Below are positions 33,950 to 42,341 of a stretch of 64,000 bases of DNA, piece by piece. The first letter of the stretch is position 1. Every line of letters starts with the position of its first letter. This DNA is from an uncultured Lachnospiraceae bacterium. Lineage in GTDB: Bacteria; Bacillota; Clostridia; Lachnospirales; Lachnospiraceae. A program made the translations under genes and the position numbers. The stretch spans positions 1 through 64,000 of the forward strand of contig CANRBX010000005.1 of the NCBI GenBank assembly GCA_947628955.1, in the 5' to 3' direction. Below the pieces are notes generated by a model. That model was not told the origin of the DNA, ran no database searches, and saw nothing but the letters and a program-made list of their open reading frames with translations.

Positions 33950-35091
33950 AGGTTGTGATTGCGATTGATTCGTTTAAAGGAAGCATGAGTTCCATGGAGG
34001 CGGGAAACGCGGCCTGCGCGGGGATCCGCAGGGCCTGCGGCGCCAGTGTGATCGTTAAGCCGCTGGCGGACGGCGGCGAGGGCACGACGGAGGCCCTGGT
34101 GGAGGGTCTTGGGGGAAAGTACGTCTCCCTTGAGGTCAGAGGGCCTCTGGGAGGGATGGTTCAGGCAAAGTACGGCATTCTGCCAGACGGAAGGACTGCA
34201 GTTATGGAGATGGCGCAGGCCGCCGGGATCGTTCTGGTAAAGAGAGAAGAGCTTGATCCGTGGAAGGCGACGACGTACGGCGTTGGTGAGATGATCCTGG
34301 ACGCCGTCAGGCGGGGCTGCCGTGAGTTCATCATCGGCATTGGCGGAAGCGCGACGTCGGAGGGCGGTATGGGCATGCTGCGCGCGCTCGGGTATGAGTT
34401 CCTCGACGGGCAGGGAAAACCGATCCGGGACGGCCTGCAGGATCTGGACCGGATCGAGCAGATCCGCGGAGAGCATGTGCCAAAGGAACTGCGGGAATGC
34501 CATTTCCGGATCGCCTGCGATGTGACCAACCCGCTCTGCGGAGAAAACGGCGCAGTTTATGTGTTCGGCCCGCAGAAGGGCGTAAAAGAGAGTGAAAAGC
34601 GGCTGCTGGATGAAAAAATGCGGCATTATGCCAGAAAGACGAGTGAGTTCACGCACCGGGACTGCAGTCTCCTTGAGGGGGCCGGGGCCGCCGGCGGGCT
34701 TGGATTTGCGTTTATGAGCTACCTGCCGGACGCAGAGCTGAGATCCGGCATCGAGATCGTGCTGAAAGCGATCCGCCTGGAGGAAGAAGTGAAGGACGCC
34801 GACATTGTGATCACGGGAGAGGGACGGCTTGATTCCCAGACGGCGATGGGCAAGGTGCCGGTCGGCGTCGCCCGCCTCGCGAAGAAGTACGGCGCGCGGG
34901 TGATCGCCTTTGCGGGAAGCGTGACAGACGGCGCGGCCGAGTGCAACCGGAAGGGAATCGACGCTTTCTTCCCGATCGTGCGCGGCGTGACCACACTGGA
35001 TGAGGCCATGGCGCCGGAGAACGCCCGCAGGAACCTGGAGCTGGCGGCGGAACAGGTATTCCGGCTGCTGTCCGGGGGCAGCGGCAGATAG
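33946..35091 (+). CDS. Glycerate kinase (GarK/GlxK family)
   Basis: A 381-aa class II-type glycerate kinase phosphorylating D-glycerate, usually to 2-phosphoglycerate. Family signatures: IDSFKGSMSSMEAG (residues 7-20), PLADGGEGTTEAL, GIGGSATSEGGMGML, and ITGEGRLDSQTAMGK-type (286-300). GGAGATTTTT precedes the ATG. Its native upstream region has been replaced by the XRE cassette, so its promoter is unclear. GC content returns to the window average. Confidence 0.93.
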   Translation: MKVVIAIDSFKGSMSSMEAGNAACAGIRRACGASVIVKPLADGGEGTTEALVEGLGGKYVSLEVRGPLGGMVQAKYGILPDGRTAVMEMAQAAGIVLVKREELDPWKATTYGVGEMILDAVRRGCREFIIGIGGSATSEGGMGMLRALGYEFLDGQGKPIRDGLQDLDRIEQIRGEHVPKELRECHFRIACDVTNPLCGENGAVYVFGPQKGVKESEKRLLDEKMRHYARKTSEFTHRDCSLLEGAGAAGGLGFAFMSYLPDAELRSGIEIVLKAIRLEEEVKDADIVITGEGRLDSQTAMGKVPVGVARLAKKYGARVIAFAGSVTDGAAECNRKGIDAFFPIVRGVTTLDEAMAPENARRNLELAAEQVFRLLSGGSGR

Positions 35092-35137
35092 AGGACCGGA
35101 TGTACTCAGATCCCGCCAGAACGGCCGCGGCTGACCG

Positions 35138-35181
35138 TTTTTCCGGCCATTTTCCGGCATTTTTCCGGTGTTTTTCCGGTG
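35138..35181 (+). repeat. 11-bp helically phased T-tract array upstream of efp
   Basis: Four tandem copies of TTTTTCCGGyn (35138-35148, 35149-35159, 35160-35170, 35171-35181), each exactly 11 bp. Runs of 4-5 T repeat with the DNA helical turn, a pattern that tends to bend DNA. The array ends 35 bp before the efp -35 box. It may instead belong to the 3' region of glycerate kinase. Confidence 0.75.
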
Positions 35182-35216
35182 TGTCAGGCAATGCGGCAGG
35201 CTTCCTAAAAAAACAG

Positions 35217-35245
35217 TTGAAAAATAGAGCCGGATACGGTAGAAT
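35217..35245 (+). promoter_or_regulatory. Promoter of efp
   Basis: TTGAAA (35217-35222), 17 bp, TAGAAT (35240-35245); expected start near 35252. Confidence 0.75.
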
Positions 35246-35305
35246 ATTACAGATAATGTGATTCGATAAATCCTGTTTGGATAACTATAAGGAGGAAAAC
35301 AAAGT

Positions 35306-35863
35306 ATGATTTCAGCAGGCGATTTTAGAAACGGTGTTACCCTGGAGATGGACGGAAATATTTATCAGATTATCGAGTTCCAGCATGTAAAACCAGGAAA
35401 AGGAGCTGCGTTTGTCCGGACGAAGCTGAAAAACATCATTAACGGAGGCGTGGTTGAAAAATCCTTCCGCCCGACTGAGAAATTTCCGCAGGCACGTATC
35501 GACCGTGTGGAGATGCAGTATCTGTACACAGATGGAGATCTGTTCCATTTTATGAATACGGAGACCTATGACCAGATCGCCCTGAATCAGGACGCGATCG
35601 GCGATTCGCTGAAGTTTGTCAAGGAAAATGAGATGGTGAAGATCTGTTCCCACAACGGCAACGTGTTCGCAGTGGAGCCGCCGCTGTTCGTGGAGCTTGA
35701 GGTGACGGACACCGAGCCGGGCTTCAAGGGCGATACGGCGACCGGCGCAACCAAGCCGGCTACGGTGGAGACGGGAGCAGTGGTCTATGTTCCGCTCTTT
35801 GTGGAGACAGGGGACAGGCTTAAGATCGATACCAGGACGGGTGAATATCTGTCCAGAGTATGA
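35306..35863 (+). CDS. efp: Elongation factor P
   Basis: A 185-aa translation factor that relieves ribosome stalling at polyproline. The three-domain layout is complete: KOW-like domain I (1-65, with the conserved tip [16 protein letters not shown] near residues 29-44 carrying the lysine that may be modified), OB domain II, and C-terminal OB domain III with [24 protein letters not shown] precedes the ATG. Single-gene transcript with its own promoter and terminator. Confidence 0.97.
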   Translation: MISAGDFRNGVTLEMDGNIYQIIEFQHVKPGKGAAFVRTKLKNIINGGVVEKSFRPTEKFPQARIDRVEMQYLYTDGDLFHFMNTETYDQIALNQDAIGDSLKFVKENEMVKICSHNGNVFAVEPPLFVELEVTDTEPGFKGDTATGATKPATVETGAVVYVPLFVETGDRLKIDTRTGEYLSRV

Positions 35864-35890
35864 CAGCAGGACCAGAATACGGACGCTGCA

Positions 35891-35928
35891 GCGGGCGGGG
35901 AGAAAATTCTCCCTGCCTGTTTCTTTTT
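35891..35928 (+). terminator. Intrinsic terminator of efp
   Basis: A stem of about 14 bp with G-U pairs (35891-35904 with 35907-35920), a 2-nt apparent loop, then TTCTTTTT. Confidence 0.8.
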
Positions 35929-35956
35929 CACTCTTCATACTTTTTTAAAAAATAAC

Positions 35957-35985
35957 TTGCAATATGTGATTAAATGTGATATAGT
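35957..35985 (+). promoter_or_regulatory. Promoter of the DUF5688 gene
   Basis: TTGCAA (35957-35962), 17 bp, TATAGT (35980-35985). The leader to the TTG start is about 90 bp. Confidence 0.7.
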
Positions 35986-36079
35986 CTGAGATGTAAAATC
36001 TGAGCGCAGACGCGCATCACCGTGCGATCGCACAAGTTTTCAATTTTACAGAAATTTATTCAAAAAAGGAGGTTCGTAT

Positions 36080-37066
36080 TTGGAGTATTGCAGTTTTCTG
36101 GAGCACGTCAGAGAAACGGTGCAGAAGAGGCGCGGGGAGAACAGCCGTGTCTGGATAGCGCCGGCGCTAAAGAACAATCAGGAGTGTATGGATATGCTGA
36201 CGATCCTTGACGGGGACGCAAATGTTGCCCCGGCGATCTACATGGAGCCGTATTATCAGCAGTATCTGGCAGGAGAAACGATAGAGAAGATTTCCGAGAG
36301 GATCTTGCAGTACCACAGCACGCATGCAAAAGAGACGAATTACGACATCTCATTTTACAGAGATTTTGAAAAAGTGCGGGACCGCATCGTCTGCCGGCTT
36401 GTGAATTATGAGAAGAATCAGGAGCTGTTAAAAAGAGTACCGCACCGGAGGTTTCTGGATCTTGCGGTGATCTATTACTACCTGCTGGACGACGATACCT
36501 TCGGAAAGGCAGAGATTCTCGTAAAGAATGAACATATGCAGGCCTGGGATTCCGACCCGGAAGAGCTGGACGACGTGGCTGTGAGCAATACGGCGCGCCT
36601 GCTGCCTTATGAGTGCATTTTTATCGCGGATCTGCTCCGCGAGGCGGCCGGAATGGAATTTATACAGGAGGATATGCCGGAGGAAGTGCCGCAGGTCTCG
36701 ATGTATGTCCTGACAAACACGGCCAGGAACTTCGGCGCGGCGGTGATCCTGTACGACACGGTGCTTGAGGCGCTCTCAGAGCAGTTTGGCAACGATTTCT
36801 ATCTCCTGCCCAGCAGCGTGCACGAGTGCATGCTGATCCCGTTGGAAGATCACCTGGATGCAAAAATGCTCAGACAGATGGTCTGCGAGATCAATGAAGA
36901 GTGCGTAGCGGAAGATGAGGTGCTTGGAGATTCTGTGTATCTTTATTCCAGAAGGGAGAGGGCGCTTTCGATCATCGAACCGGATATGAGGGCAAATAAA
37001 AAAACGCACCTGGAGGGAATCGAACCCCCGACACGTGGTACCGGAAACCACTGCTCTATCCCCTGA
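36080..37066 (+). CDS. DUF5688 family protein
   Basis: A 328-aa soluble protein of a family common in Lachnospiraceae, function unknown. Typical segments: NYDISFYRDFEKVRDRIVCRLVN, LLKRVPHRRFLDLAVIYYYLL and DFYLLPSSVHECMLIP. It starts at TTG 36080 with a strong AAAAGGAGG 7 bp upstream; no better ATG exists. The normal C-terminus is probably near LSIIEPDM. No stop codon follows there, so the frame continues for about 25 residues through the complement of tRNA-Arg and ends at 37066. Confidence 0.85.
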   Translation: MEYCSFLEHVRETVQKRRGENSRVWIAPALKNNQECMDMLTILDGDANVAPAIYMEPYYQQYLAGETIEKISERILQYHSTHAKETNYDISFYRDFEKVRDRIVCRLVNYEKNQELLKRVPHRRFLDLAVIYYYLLDDDTFGKAEILVKNEHMQAWDSDPEELDDVAVSNTARLLPYECIFIADLLREAAGMEFIQEDMPEEVPQVSMYVLTNTARNFGAAVILYDTVLEALSEQFGNDFYLLPSSVHECMLIPLEDHLDAKMLRQMVCEINEECVAEDEVLGDSVYLYSRRERALSIIEPDMRANKKTHLEGIEPPTRGTGNHCSIP

Positions 37067-37077
37067 GCTACAGGTGC
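37005..37077 (-). tRNA. tRNA-Arg (anticodon CCG)
   Basis: 73 nt on the minus strand fold as a cloverleaf: acceptor GCACCTG/CAGGTGC, D-arm GCTC...GAGC, anticodon stem GTGGT/ACCAC with loop TTCCGGT, T-arm GGGGG-TTCGATT-CCCTC, discriminator G. It reads CGG arginine codons. CCA is not encoded. A run of T follows directly on the minus strand. It overlaps the 3' end of the DUF5688 frame. Confidence 0.95.
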
Positions 37078-37176
37078 ATTTCAAATCGCTCAATCATATT
37101 AGCACAGTTTTTCTGAAATGTAAAGTGGGCATTTGGTTTTCACGGAAATGTTAGGATTTCCTTAAGAAACGTTTAC

Positions 37177-37205
37177 TTTACATCTTTGTGTAAATATGCT
37201 AAAAT
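37177..37205 (+). promoter_or_regulatory. Promoter of the second SH3-domain gene
   Basis: TTTACA (37177-37182), 17 bp, TAAAAT (37200-37205). Confidence 0.65.
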
Positions 37206-37263
37206 TGTCCTGATATTGAATGAGATTTTTCACAGGAAGAATCCGGGCACGGGGGGTAGTATC

Positions 37264-38211
37264 ATGATTGACAATATCAGAGAGTGGATTTCAGACAATT
37301 TGCGCTATATTCTGCTGGGCGTGGCGGGAATCCTGATTCTGTTGGTGGCCTTTCTGGCCATCCGGCTGGTGAGCGGACTTGGCGGCTCGAAGCCGGACAA
37401 GGCAAAGAATCAGACGGAGAGCCAGAGCGAGCAGGAGACAATGCCTGAGAGTGAGGCCGCGAACGATCTGGTCCGGAACCAGCAGGATGTGCTGAATGTC
37501 GTGACGAACTATTACAATGCGAGGCTGAACAAGGATTTCGACACGCTGGGCGAGATCTGCGAGACGATGAACGACGATATCCGCGCGCAGTACGAGAGGC
37601 AGGATGCGTCGATCGAGGCCTACAACAATATCATGACCTATTCAAAAGCGGGCCTTGATGCGGATTCTTATATCGTTTTCGCCTATTTTGACGTGAAGCT
37701 CACCGGATACACCACTCTGGTGCCGACCCTGCGCGGGCTGTACCTGATGAAGAACGAGAGCGGAAATCTTATCGTGGTGGATCCGGACAATCACCAGGAT
37801 ATCAAGACTTATCAGGAGCAGGTCTGGGCCGACGACGATGTGCAGGCCCTTCTGGACGATGTCACCAAGCAGTACAACGACACGCTCGCCCAGGATCCGG
37901 ATCTGGCGGCCTTTGTAGGCTCCATACAGGATCCGCAGGGCGGCGGGGATAATCCGGATGCCGGAACGGATGGAAATGCGGACGGTTCCGGGACGACGGC
38001 TCCCATCACGGGCACCATGTATTCCTCCACGGAGCTGAATGTCCGCGGAACGCCCTCTACAGACGGGACCATGTACGGTGTCCTGATGCCGGGAACTGCC
38101 GTAGAGGTGCTTGAGAATATGGACGTCGGCTGGTCCAAGATCCGTTACACCGTAAATGGCACGACGATCGAGGGCTACGTAAAGACAGAGTACCTGACAA
38201 CGCAGCAGTGA
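37264..38211 (+). CDS. Membrane-anchored SH3-domain protein
   Basis: A 315-aa protein with a transmembrane helix (residues 15-36), a short Gln/Glu linker, an NTF2-like-looking middle region (about 70-220: VTNYYNARLNKDFDTLGEICE), a Gly/Asp-rich linker and a C-terminal bacterial SH3 domain (about 255-315, ELNVRGTPSTDGTMYGVL). It is probably exported with the SH3 domain outside. The N-terminal REWISDNLRY resembles the protein at 27208-27966. ATG 37264 has GGGGGGTAG upstream; the frame is open to 37186. Confidence 0.85.
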   Translation: MIDNIREWISDNLRYILLGVAGILILLVAFLAIRLVSGLGGSKPDKAKNQTESQSEQETMPESEAANDLVRNQQDVLNVVTNYYNARLNKDFDTLGEICETMNDDIRAQYERQDASIEAYNNIMTYSKAGLDADSYIVFAYFDVKLTGYTTLVPTLRGLYLMKNESGNLIVVDPDNHQDIKTYQEQVWADDDVQALLDDVTKQYNDTLAQDPDLAAFVGSIQDPQGGGDNPDAGTDGNADGSGTTAPITGTMYSSTELNVRGTPSTDGTMYGVLMPGTAVEVLENMDVGWSKIRYTVNGTTIEGYVKTEYLTTQQ

Positions 38212-38266
38212 CCAGAGCGATGACAAAACGGCCGGCCTGACGCCGGCGGGAGAGAAAAAGGATAAG

Positions 38267-38323
38267 GGATTCTGCAGCCCGGCCAGCCCGGTCTTCCGGA
38301 CGCTGGACTGCAGAATCCTTTTT
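38267..38323 (+). terminator. Intrinsic terminator after the SH3 gene
   Basis: A perfect 11-bp stem (38267-38277 with 38308-38318), a 30-nt loop, then TTTTT. Confidence 0.85.
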
Positions 38324-38456
38324 GTGCAGAATCTGCGGCCTGTTATTGTCTCCCGGCCCGGAATGTGATAAGATACGCTTAATTGTCCGCGCCGCGGTTT
38401 TACGGTTCCGGACAGCTGCGGCAGATATCGGATGCACATGGACGCAGGAGAAATTT

Positions 38457-38508
38457 TTGTACCGATACAATGACTTTTAATATTGTGCCGATACAATGAT
38501 TTTTAATG
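38457..38508 (+). repeat. 26-bp tandem duplication with palindromic cores before the rRNA pseudouridine synthase gene
   Basis: Units 38457-38482 and 38483-38508 match at 23 of 26 positions. Each contains a TTGT(A/G)CCGATACAA palindrome-like core. The pair looks like two operator sites 26 bp apart immediately upstream of the coding start. The second unit contains an in-frame ATG (38506). Confidence 0.7.
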
Positions 38509-38523
38509 GCAGGGTGGGAGAGG

Positions 38524-39279
38524 ATGGAGCATAAATTTAAAAAGGAGCGCACCTCCGGCGAGGTGAGGCTGAACAAATATCTGAGCGACGCAGGCCTGTG
38601 TTCACGGCGGGAGGCGGACCGCCTGATCGCGGAGGGCCGCGTGCAGGTTGACGGAAAGCCTGCGGCTGCCGGACAGAAGGTTACGGGGAGACAGAGGGTT
38701 ACGGCGGACGGCAGGGAGGTCGCCCCGGAGAGGGAGCTGATCCTGCTGGCGGTCAACAAGCCGCGCGGCGTCGTCTGCACGACCGACCGCAGGTGGGGGG
38801 ATAAAACGATCTATGATATTGTGGATTATCCGAAGCGCATCTTTTCGGCCGGACGCCTGGACCGTGATTCCGAGGGCCTCCTTCTGATGACGAACGACGG
38901 CGGGCTCATGAATAAGATCATGCGGGCGGGGAACTATCATGAAAAAGAATACCTGGTCACGGTGGACAGGGAGATCACGACGGATTTCCTGAAAAAAATG
39001 TCCTCCGGCATCTATCTGGAGGAGCTTGACGTGAGGACGAGGCCCTGCCGTGTGGAATTTGCCGGGAAGTACCAGTTCCGGATCGTGCTCACGCAGGGTC
39101 TGAACCGCCAGATCCGCAGAATGTGTGAGACGCTGGACTATAAGGTAAAGCGCCTGATCCGGGTCCGCATCATGAATATTGAGCTTGGAAACCTGCAGCC
39201 GGGCGAATACCGCAGTGTGACGTGGCGAGAGCTTGCGCGGCTGCAGGAGCAGGTTTCTGACAGGGAGAGAAAAAGATGA
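38524..39279 (+). CDS. 23S rRNA pseudouridine synthase, RluF/RsuA family
   Basis: A 251-aa RNA-modifying enzyme. It has an N-terminal S4 domain (about 10-70: VRLNKYLSDAGLCSRREADRLI), the catalytic Asp in SAGRLDRDSEGL, and the C-terminal QGLNRQIRRMCETL. The ending LQPGEYRSVTWRELARL is closer to RluF than RluB. ATG 38524 follows GGGTGGGAG; ATG 38506 is in frame but lies inside the upstream repeat. Its stop overlaps the ligA start. Confidence 0.9.
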   Translation: MEHKFKKERTSGEVRLNKYLSDAGLCSRREADRLIAEGRVQVDGKPAAAGQKVTGRQRVTADGREVAPERELILLAVNKPRGVVCTTDRRWGDKTIYDIVDYPKRIFSAGRLDRDSEGLLLMTNDGGLMNKIMRAGNYHEKEYLVTVDREITTDFLKKMSSGIYLEELDVRTRPCRVEFAGKYQFRIVLTQGLNRQIRRMCETLDYKVKRLIRVRIMNIELGNLQPGEYRSVTWRELARLQEQVSDRERKR

Positions 39280-41255
39280 ATCAGCAGATTGAGCAGATGA
39301 AGGAATTATCAGACAGGCTCCGGGCCGCCTCAAAGGCATACTATCAGGAGGACCGGGAGATCATGAGCAATCTGGAGTATGACCGCCTGTACGATGAACT
39401 CCAGAGGCTTGAGCAGGAGACAGGCATCGTGCTTGCGGGGAGCCCCACCGTCACGGTCGGATACGAGGCGCAGGAATCGCTTCCGAAGGAGCGCCACGAA
39501 TCCCCGATGCTCTCCCTGGGGAAGACAAAGGAGCGCGCGGAGCTTGTAGAGTTTGCCGGAGGGCAGGAGGTGCTCGTCTCCTGGAAGCTGGACGGGCTCA
39601 CGGTAGTGCTGACATACCGGGACGGGGAGCTTTCAAAGGCGGTCACGCGGGGAAACGGAGAGATCGGCGAGGTCATCACTAACAACGCCCGCGTCTTTCA
39701 GAACATCCCGCTTCGCATCGCATACCGCGGGGAGCTGATCCTGCGCGGCGAGGCGGTCATCACCTATTCCGAATTTGAAAAGATCAACAGGGAGATCGGG
39801 GATGCGGATGCCCGGTACAAAAATCCGCGGAACCTCTGCAGCGGTTCTGTCCGCCAGCTCAACAACGAGATCACGGCCAACCGGCATGTGCGTTTCTATG
39901 CGTTTGCGCTTGTGAAGGCGGACGGAGTGGATTTCGGGAACCTGCGCAGCAATCAGTTCGAGTGGCTGAGAGGGCAGGGGTTTGAGACGGTCGAGTACCG
40001 CCGCGCGGCTGCCGCGGACGTGGACGCCGCCGTCACATGGTTTGCGGAAAAGATACAGACCTATGATGTGCCCTCAGACGGCCTTGTGCTTACCTACAAT
40101 GACATCGCCTACGGACAGTCGCTCGGCCGCACGGCGAAATTCCCGCGCGACTCGATCGCCTTCAAGTGGGAGGACGAGACGTGCGAAACCGTGCTGCGGG
40201 AGATCGAGTGGAGCCCTTCCCGGACGGGCCTGATCAATCCGGTGGCGATCTTTGATCCGGTGGAGCTGGAGGGGACGACGGTCAGCCGCGCGAGCGTGCA
40301 CAACCTGAGCATCATGAAAGCGCTGCAGCTTGGAATCGGGGATACGGTCACCGTTTACAAGGCCAACATGATCATTCCGCAGATCGCGGAGAATCTGACC
40401 AGAAGCGGGAGACTGGAGATCCCGAAGACCTGTCCGGCGTGCGGGGGGCCGGCCGTGATCCGCTCCGAGAACGATGCGGAAACGCTGTTCTGCGCCAATG
40501 AACAGTGTAGCGCCAAAAAAATCAAGTCCTTTACGCTCTTTGTGAGCAGGGACGCCCTGAATATAGAAGGCCTCTCCGAGGCGACGCTCGAAAAGCTGAT
40601 CGCCCGGGGATATATTCATACGTACGCAGATATGTTCCATCTGTCGGATTTCCGCGATGAGATCGTGGAGATGGAGGGCTTCGGCGAGAAATCGTGCGCG
40701 AATCTGCTTCAGAGCATCGAGAACGCCAGGCACACGACGCTCCCGAGGCTGATCTACGGCCTCGGCATTCCGAACATCGGGACGGCGAATGCCCGGCTTT
40801 TAAGCCGTTTCTGCGGGTATGACCTCGCGAAGCTGCGGGAAAGCACGGCGGATGAACTTGCGTCGATAGAAGGCCTGGGAGATGTGATCGCTGCCGCCGT
40901 GAGCGCGTATTTCTCCGATCCGCAGAACCGTCAGGCGCTTGATGCGCTGCTCGCGGAGCTGACGCTTGAAAAGCCGCAGGAGGATGCGGCCCCGCAGAGC
41001 TTTGCGGGCAGGACGTTTGTGATCACCGGCAGCGTGGAGCACTTTGCGAACCGCAGCGAGCTGAAGGCCTATATTGAGGAACGGGGAGGAAAGGTGGCGG
41101 GCTCTGTGTCGAAGAAGACCGATTATCTGATCAACAACGACACGGCTTCCGCGTCCTCCAAGAATAAAAAGGCCCGGGAACTGGGAATACCGGTCCTCTC
41201 GGAGGAGGATTTCCTTGCGCTTGCATCCGGGGCGCCCGCCGCGCCGCAGGCCTGA
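39276..41255 (+). CDS. ligA: NAD-dependent DNA ligase
   Basis: A 659-aa replicative and repair ligase. Domain order: Ia (1-70), adenylation domain with Lys104 in SWKLDGL (canonical KxDG), OB fold, Cys4 zinc finger (CPACGG...CANEQC), helix-hairpin-helix region (about 460-560), and a C-terminal BRCT domain (about 580-655: FAGRTFVITGSVEHF). The usual RNxAAGSLRQLD reads RNLCSGSVRQLN, so it belongs to a divergent clade. AGGGAGAG precedes the ATG, which overlaps the previous stop. Confidence 0.95.
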   Translation: MNQQIEQMKELSDRLRAASKAYYQEDREIMSNLEYDRLYDELQRLEQETGIVLAGSPTVTVGYEAQESLPKERHESPMLSLGKTKERAELVEFAGGQEVLVSWKLDGLTVVLTYRDGELSKAVTRGNGEIGEVITNNARVFQNIPLRIAYRGELILRGEAVITYSEFEKINREIGDADARYKNPRNLCSGSVRQLNNEITANRHVRFYAFALVKADGVDFGNLRSNQFEWLRGQGFETVEYRRAAAADVDAAVTWFAEKIQTYDVPSDGLVLTYNDIAYGQSLGRTAKFPRDSIAFKWEDETCETVLREIEWSPSRTGLINPVAIFDPVELEGTTVSRASVHNLSIMKALQLGIGDTVTVYKANMIIPQIAENLTRSGRLEIPKTCPACGGPAVIRSENDAETLFCANEQCSAKKIKSFTLFVSRDALNIEGLSEATLEKLIARGYIHTYADMFHLSDFRDEIVEMEGFGEKSCANLLQSIENARHTTLPRLIYGLGIPNIGTANARLLSRFCGYDLAKLRESTADELASIEGLGDVIAAAVSAYFSDPQNRQALDALLAELTLEKPQEDAAPQSFAGRTFVITGSVEHFANRSELKAYIEERGGKVAGSVSKKTDYLINNDTASASSKNKKARELGIPVLSEEDFLALASGAPAAPQA

Positions 41256-41267
41256 CCAGGACAGAAC

Positions 41268-41397
41268 ATAAAATGATGTTGAGGACAAATGATGCCATAC
41301 GGATTGTTTCGTGTTGCGCTGTCTGCGCTCCGCTTCGGCCGGTGCCGGACGAGCGCCACTGGCGCTCAGCACCCCACAATCCCTGGCATCATAAAAT
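41268..41397 (+). repeat. MITE-like interspersed repeat, copy C
   Basis: A 116-bp element (41275-41390) flanked by ATAAAAT (41268-41274 and 41391-41397); one more matching C on the left side makes an 8-bp CATAAAAT possible. The left arm matches copy B (GATGTT...CAAATGATGCCATACGGATTGTT), and the right end is CACAATCCCTGGCATC without the TTTATGAC block. It sits directly between ligA and metA, ending 18 bp before the metA start. Confidence 0.75.
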
Positions 41398-41414
41398 CAG
41401 ACAGGAGAGAAAAG

Positions 41415-42341
41415 ATGCCGATTAAAGTACAGAACAATCTCCCGGCGAGGGAGATCCTGGAGAGTGAAAACATTTTTGTGATGGATGAGAACCGCGCCGT
41501 TCACCAGGACATCCGTCCGATCCATATTGCGATTCTGAATCTTATGCCGCTCAAGGAGGATACGGAGCTACAGCTGCTGCGCTCGCTCTCCAACACGCCG
41601 CTCCAGGTGGACGTGACCTTTGTGAAGGTGAGCTCCCATGAGGCAAAGAATACGTCCACGAGCCATCTGAACAAGTTCTATGTGGAGTTTGCGGACATCA
41701 GGAACCGCCGTTTTGACGGAATGATCATCACCGGCGCGCCGGTGGAGATGATGGAATTTGAGGAAGTGGACTACTGGGATGAGCTGACGCAGATCATAGA
41801 CTGGACCGAGGAAAACGTCACCTCCACGATCTACCTGTGCTGGGCCGCGCAGGCCGGGCTGTATTACCACTACGGGCTGAGAAAGCGCCTGCTGGACAAG
41901 AAGCTGTTCGGCCTGTTCTGGCACCGTGTGCTGAACCGCAAGATCCCGCTGGTGCGCGGCTTTGACGACGTGTTCCTGGCCCCGCACTCCAGACACACGG
42001 ATGTGCCGATCGAAGAGATCCGCAGGGTGAAGGAGCTGACGATCCTGGCGGAATCGGACGAGGCCGGGCTTTTCCTGGCGATGGCGGACAACGGGCGCAA
42101 GATCTTCATCATGGGACATCCCGAGTATGACCGCGTGACGCTGGACGGGGAATACAAAAGGGACCTCGGGAAAGGGCTTCCGATCGAGATCCCCAAAAAC
42201 TATTATGAAAATGACGACCCCTCCGTGAAGCCTCTGCTGCGCTGGCGGTCGCATGCCAACAATCTCTACACAAACTGGCTGAACTATTATGTCTACCAGG
42301 TGACCCCGTACGGAATGATCGGGACGCCGGATTTCAGCTGA
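41415..42341 (+). CDS. metA: Homoserine O-acetyltransferase
   Basis: A 308-aa MetA-type enzyme activating homoserine for methionine synthesis. The nucleophile is Cys142 (YLCWAAQAG). Residue 111 is Glu (TGAPVE); in this family Glu111 goes with acetyl-CoA use and Gly111 with succinyl-CoA, so acetylation is predicted. The oxyanion/catalytic FIMGHPEYD and RWRSHANNLY follow. ACAGGAGAG precedes ATG 41415. The end overlaps the minus-strand GGDEF gene by 8 bp. No SAM riboswitch or T-box is visible upstream; a repeat element occupies that place. Confidence 0.95.
   Translation: MPIKVQNNLPAREILESENIFVMDENRAVHQDIRPIHIAILNLMPLKEDTELQLLRSLSNTPLQVDVTFVKVSSHEAKNTSTSHLNKFYVEFADIRNRRFDGMIITGAPVEMMEFEEVDYWDELTQIIDWTEENVTSTIYLCWAAQAGLYYHYGLRKRLLDKKLFGLFWHRVLNRKIPLVRGFDDVFLAPHSRHTDVPIEEIRRVKELTILAESDEAGLFLAMADNGRKIFIMGHPEYDRVTLDGEYKRDLGKGLPIEIPKNYYENDDPSVKPLLRWRSHANNLYTNWLNYYVYQVTPYGMIGTPDFS

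Noticed and set aside
41275-41414. A SAM riboswitch or T-box upstream of metA
   Set aside because: No T-box core or SAM-riboswitch stem motifs are present; the region is repeat copy C.
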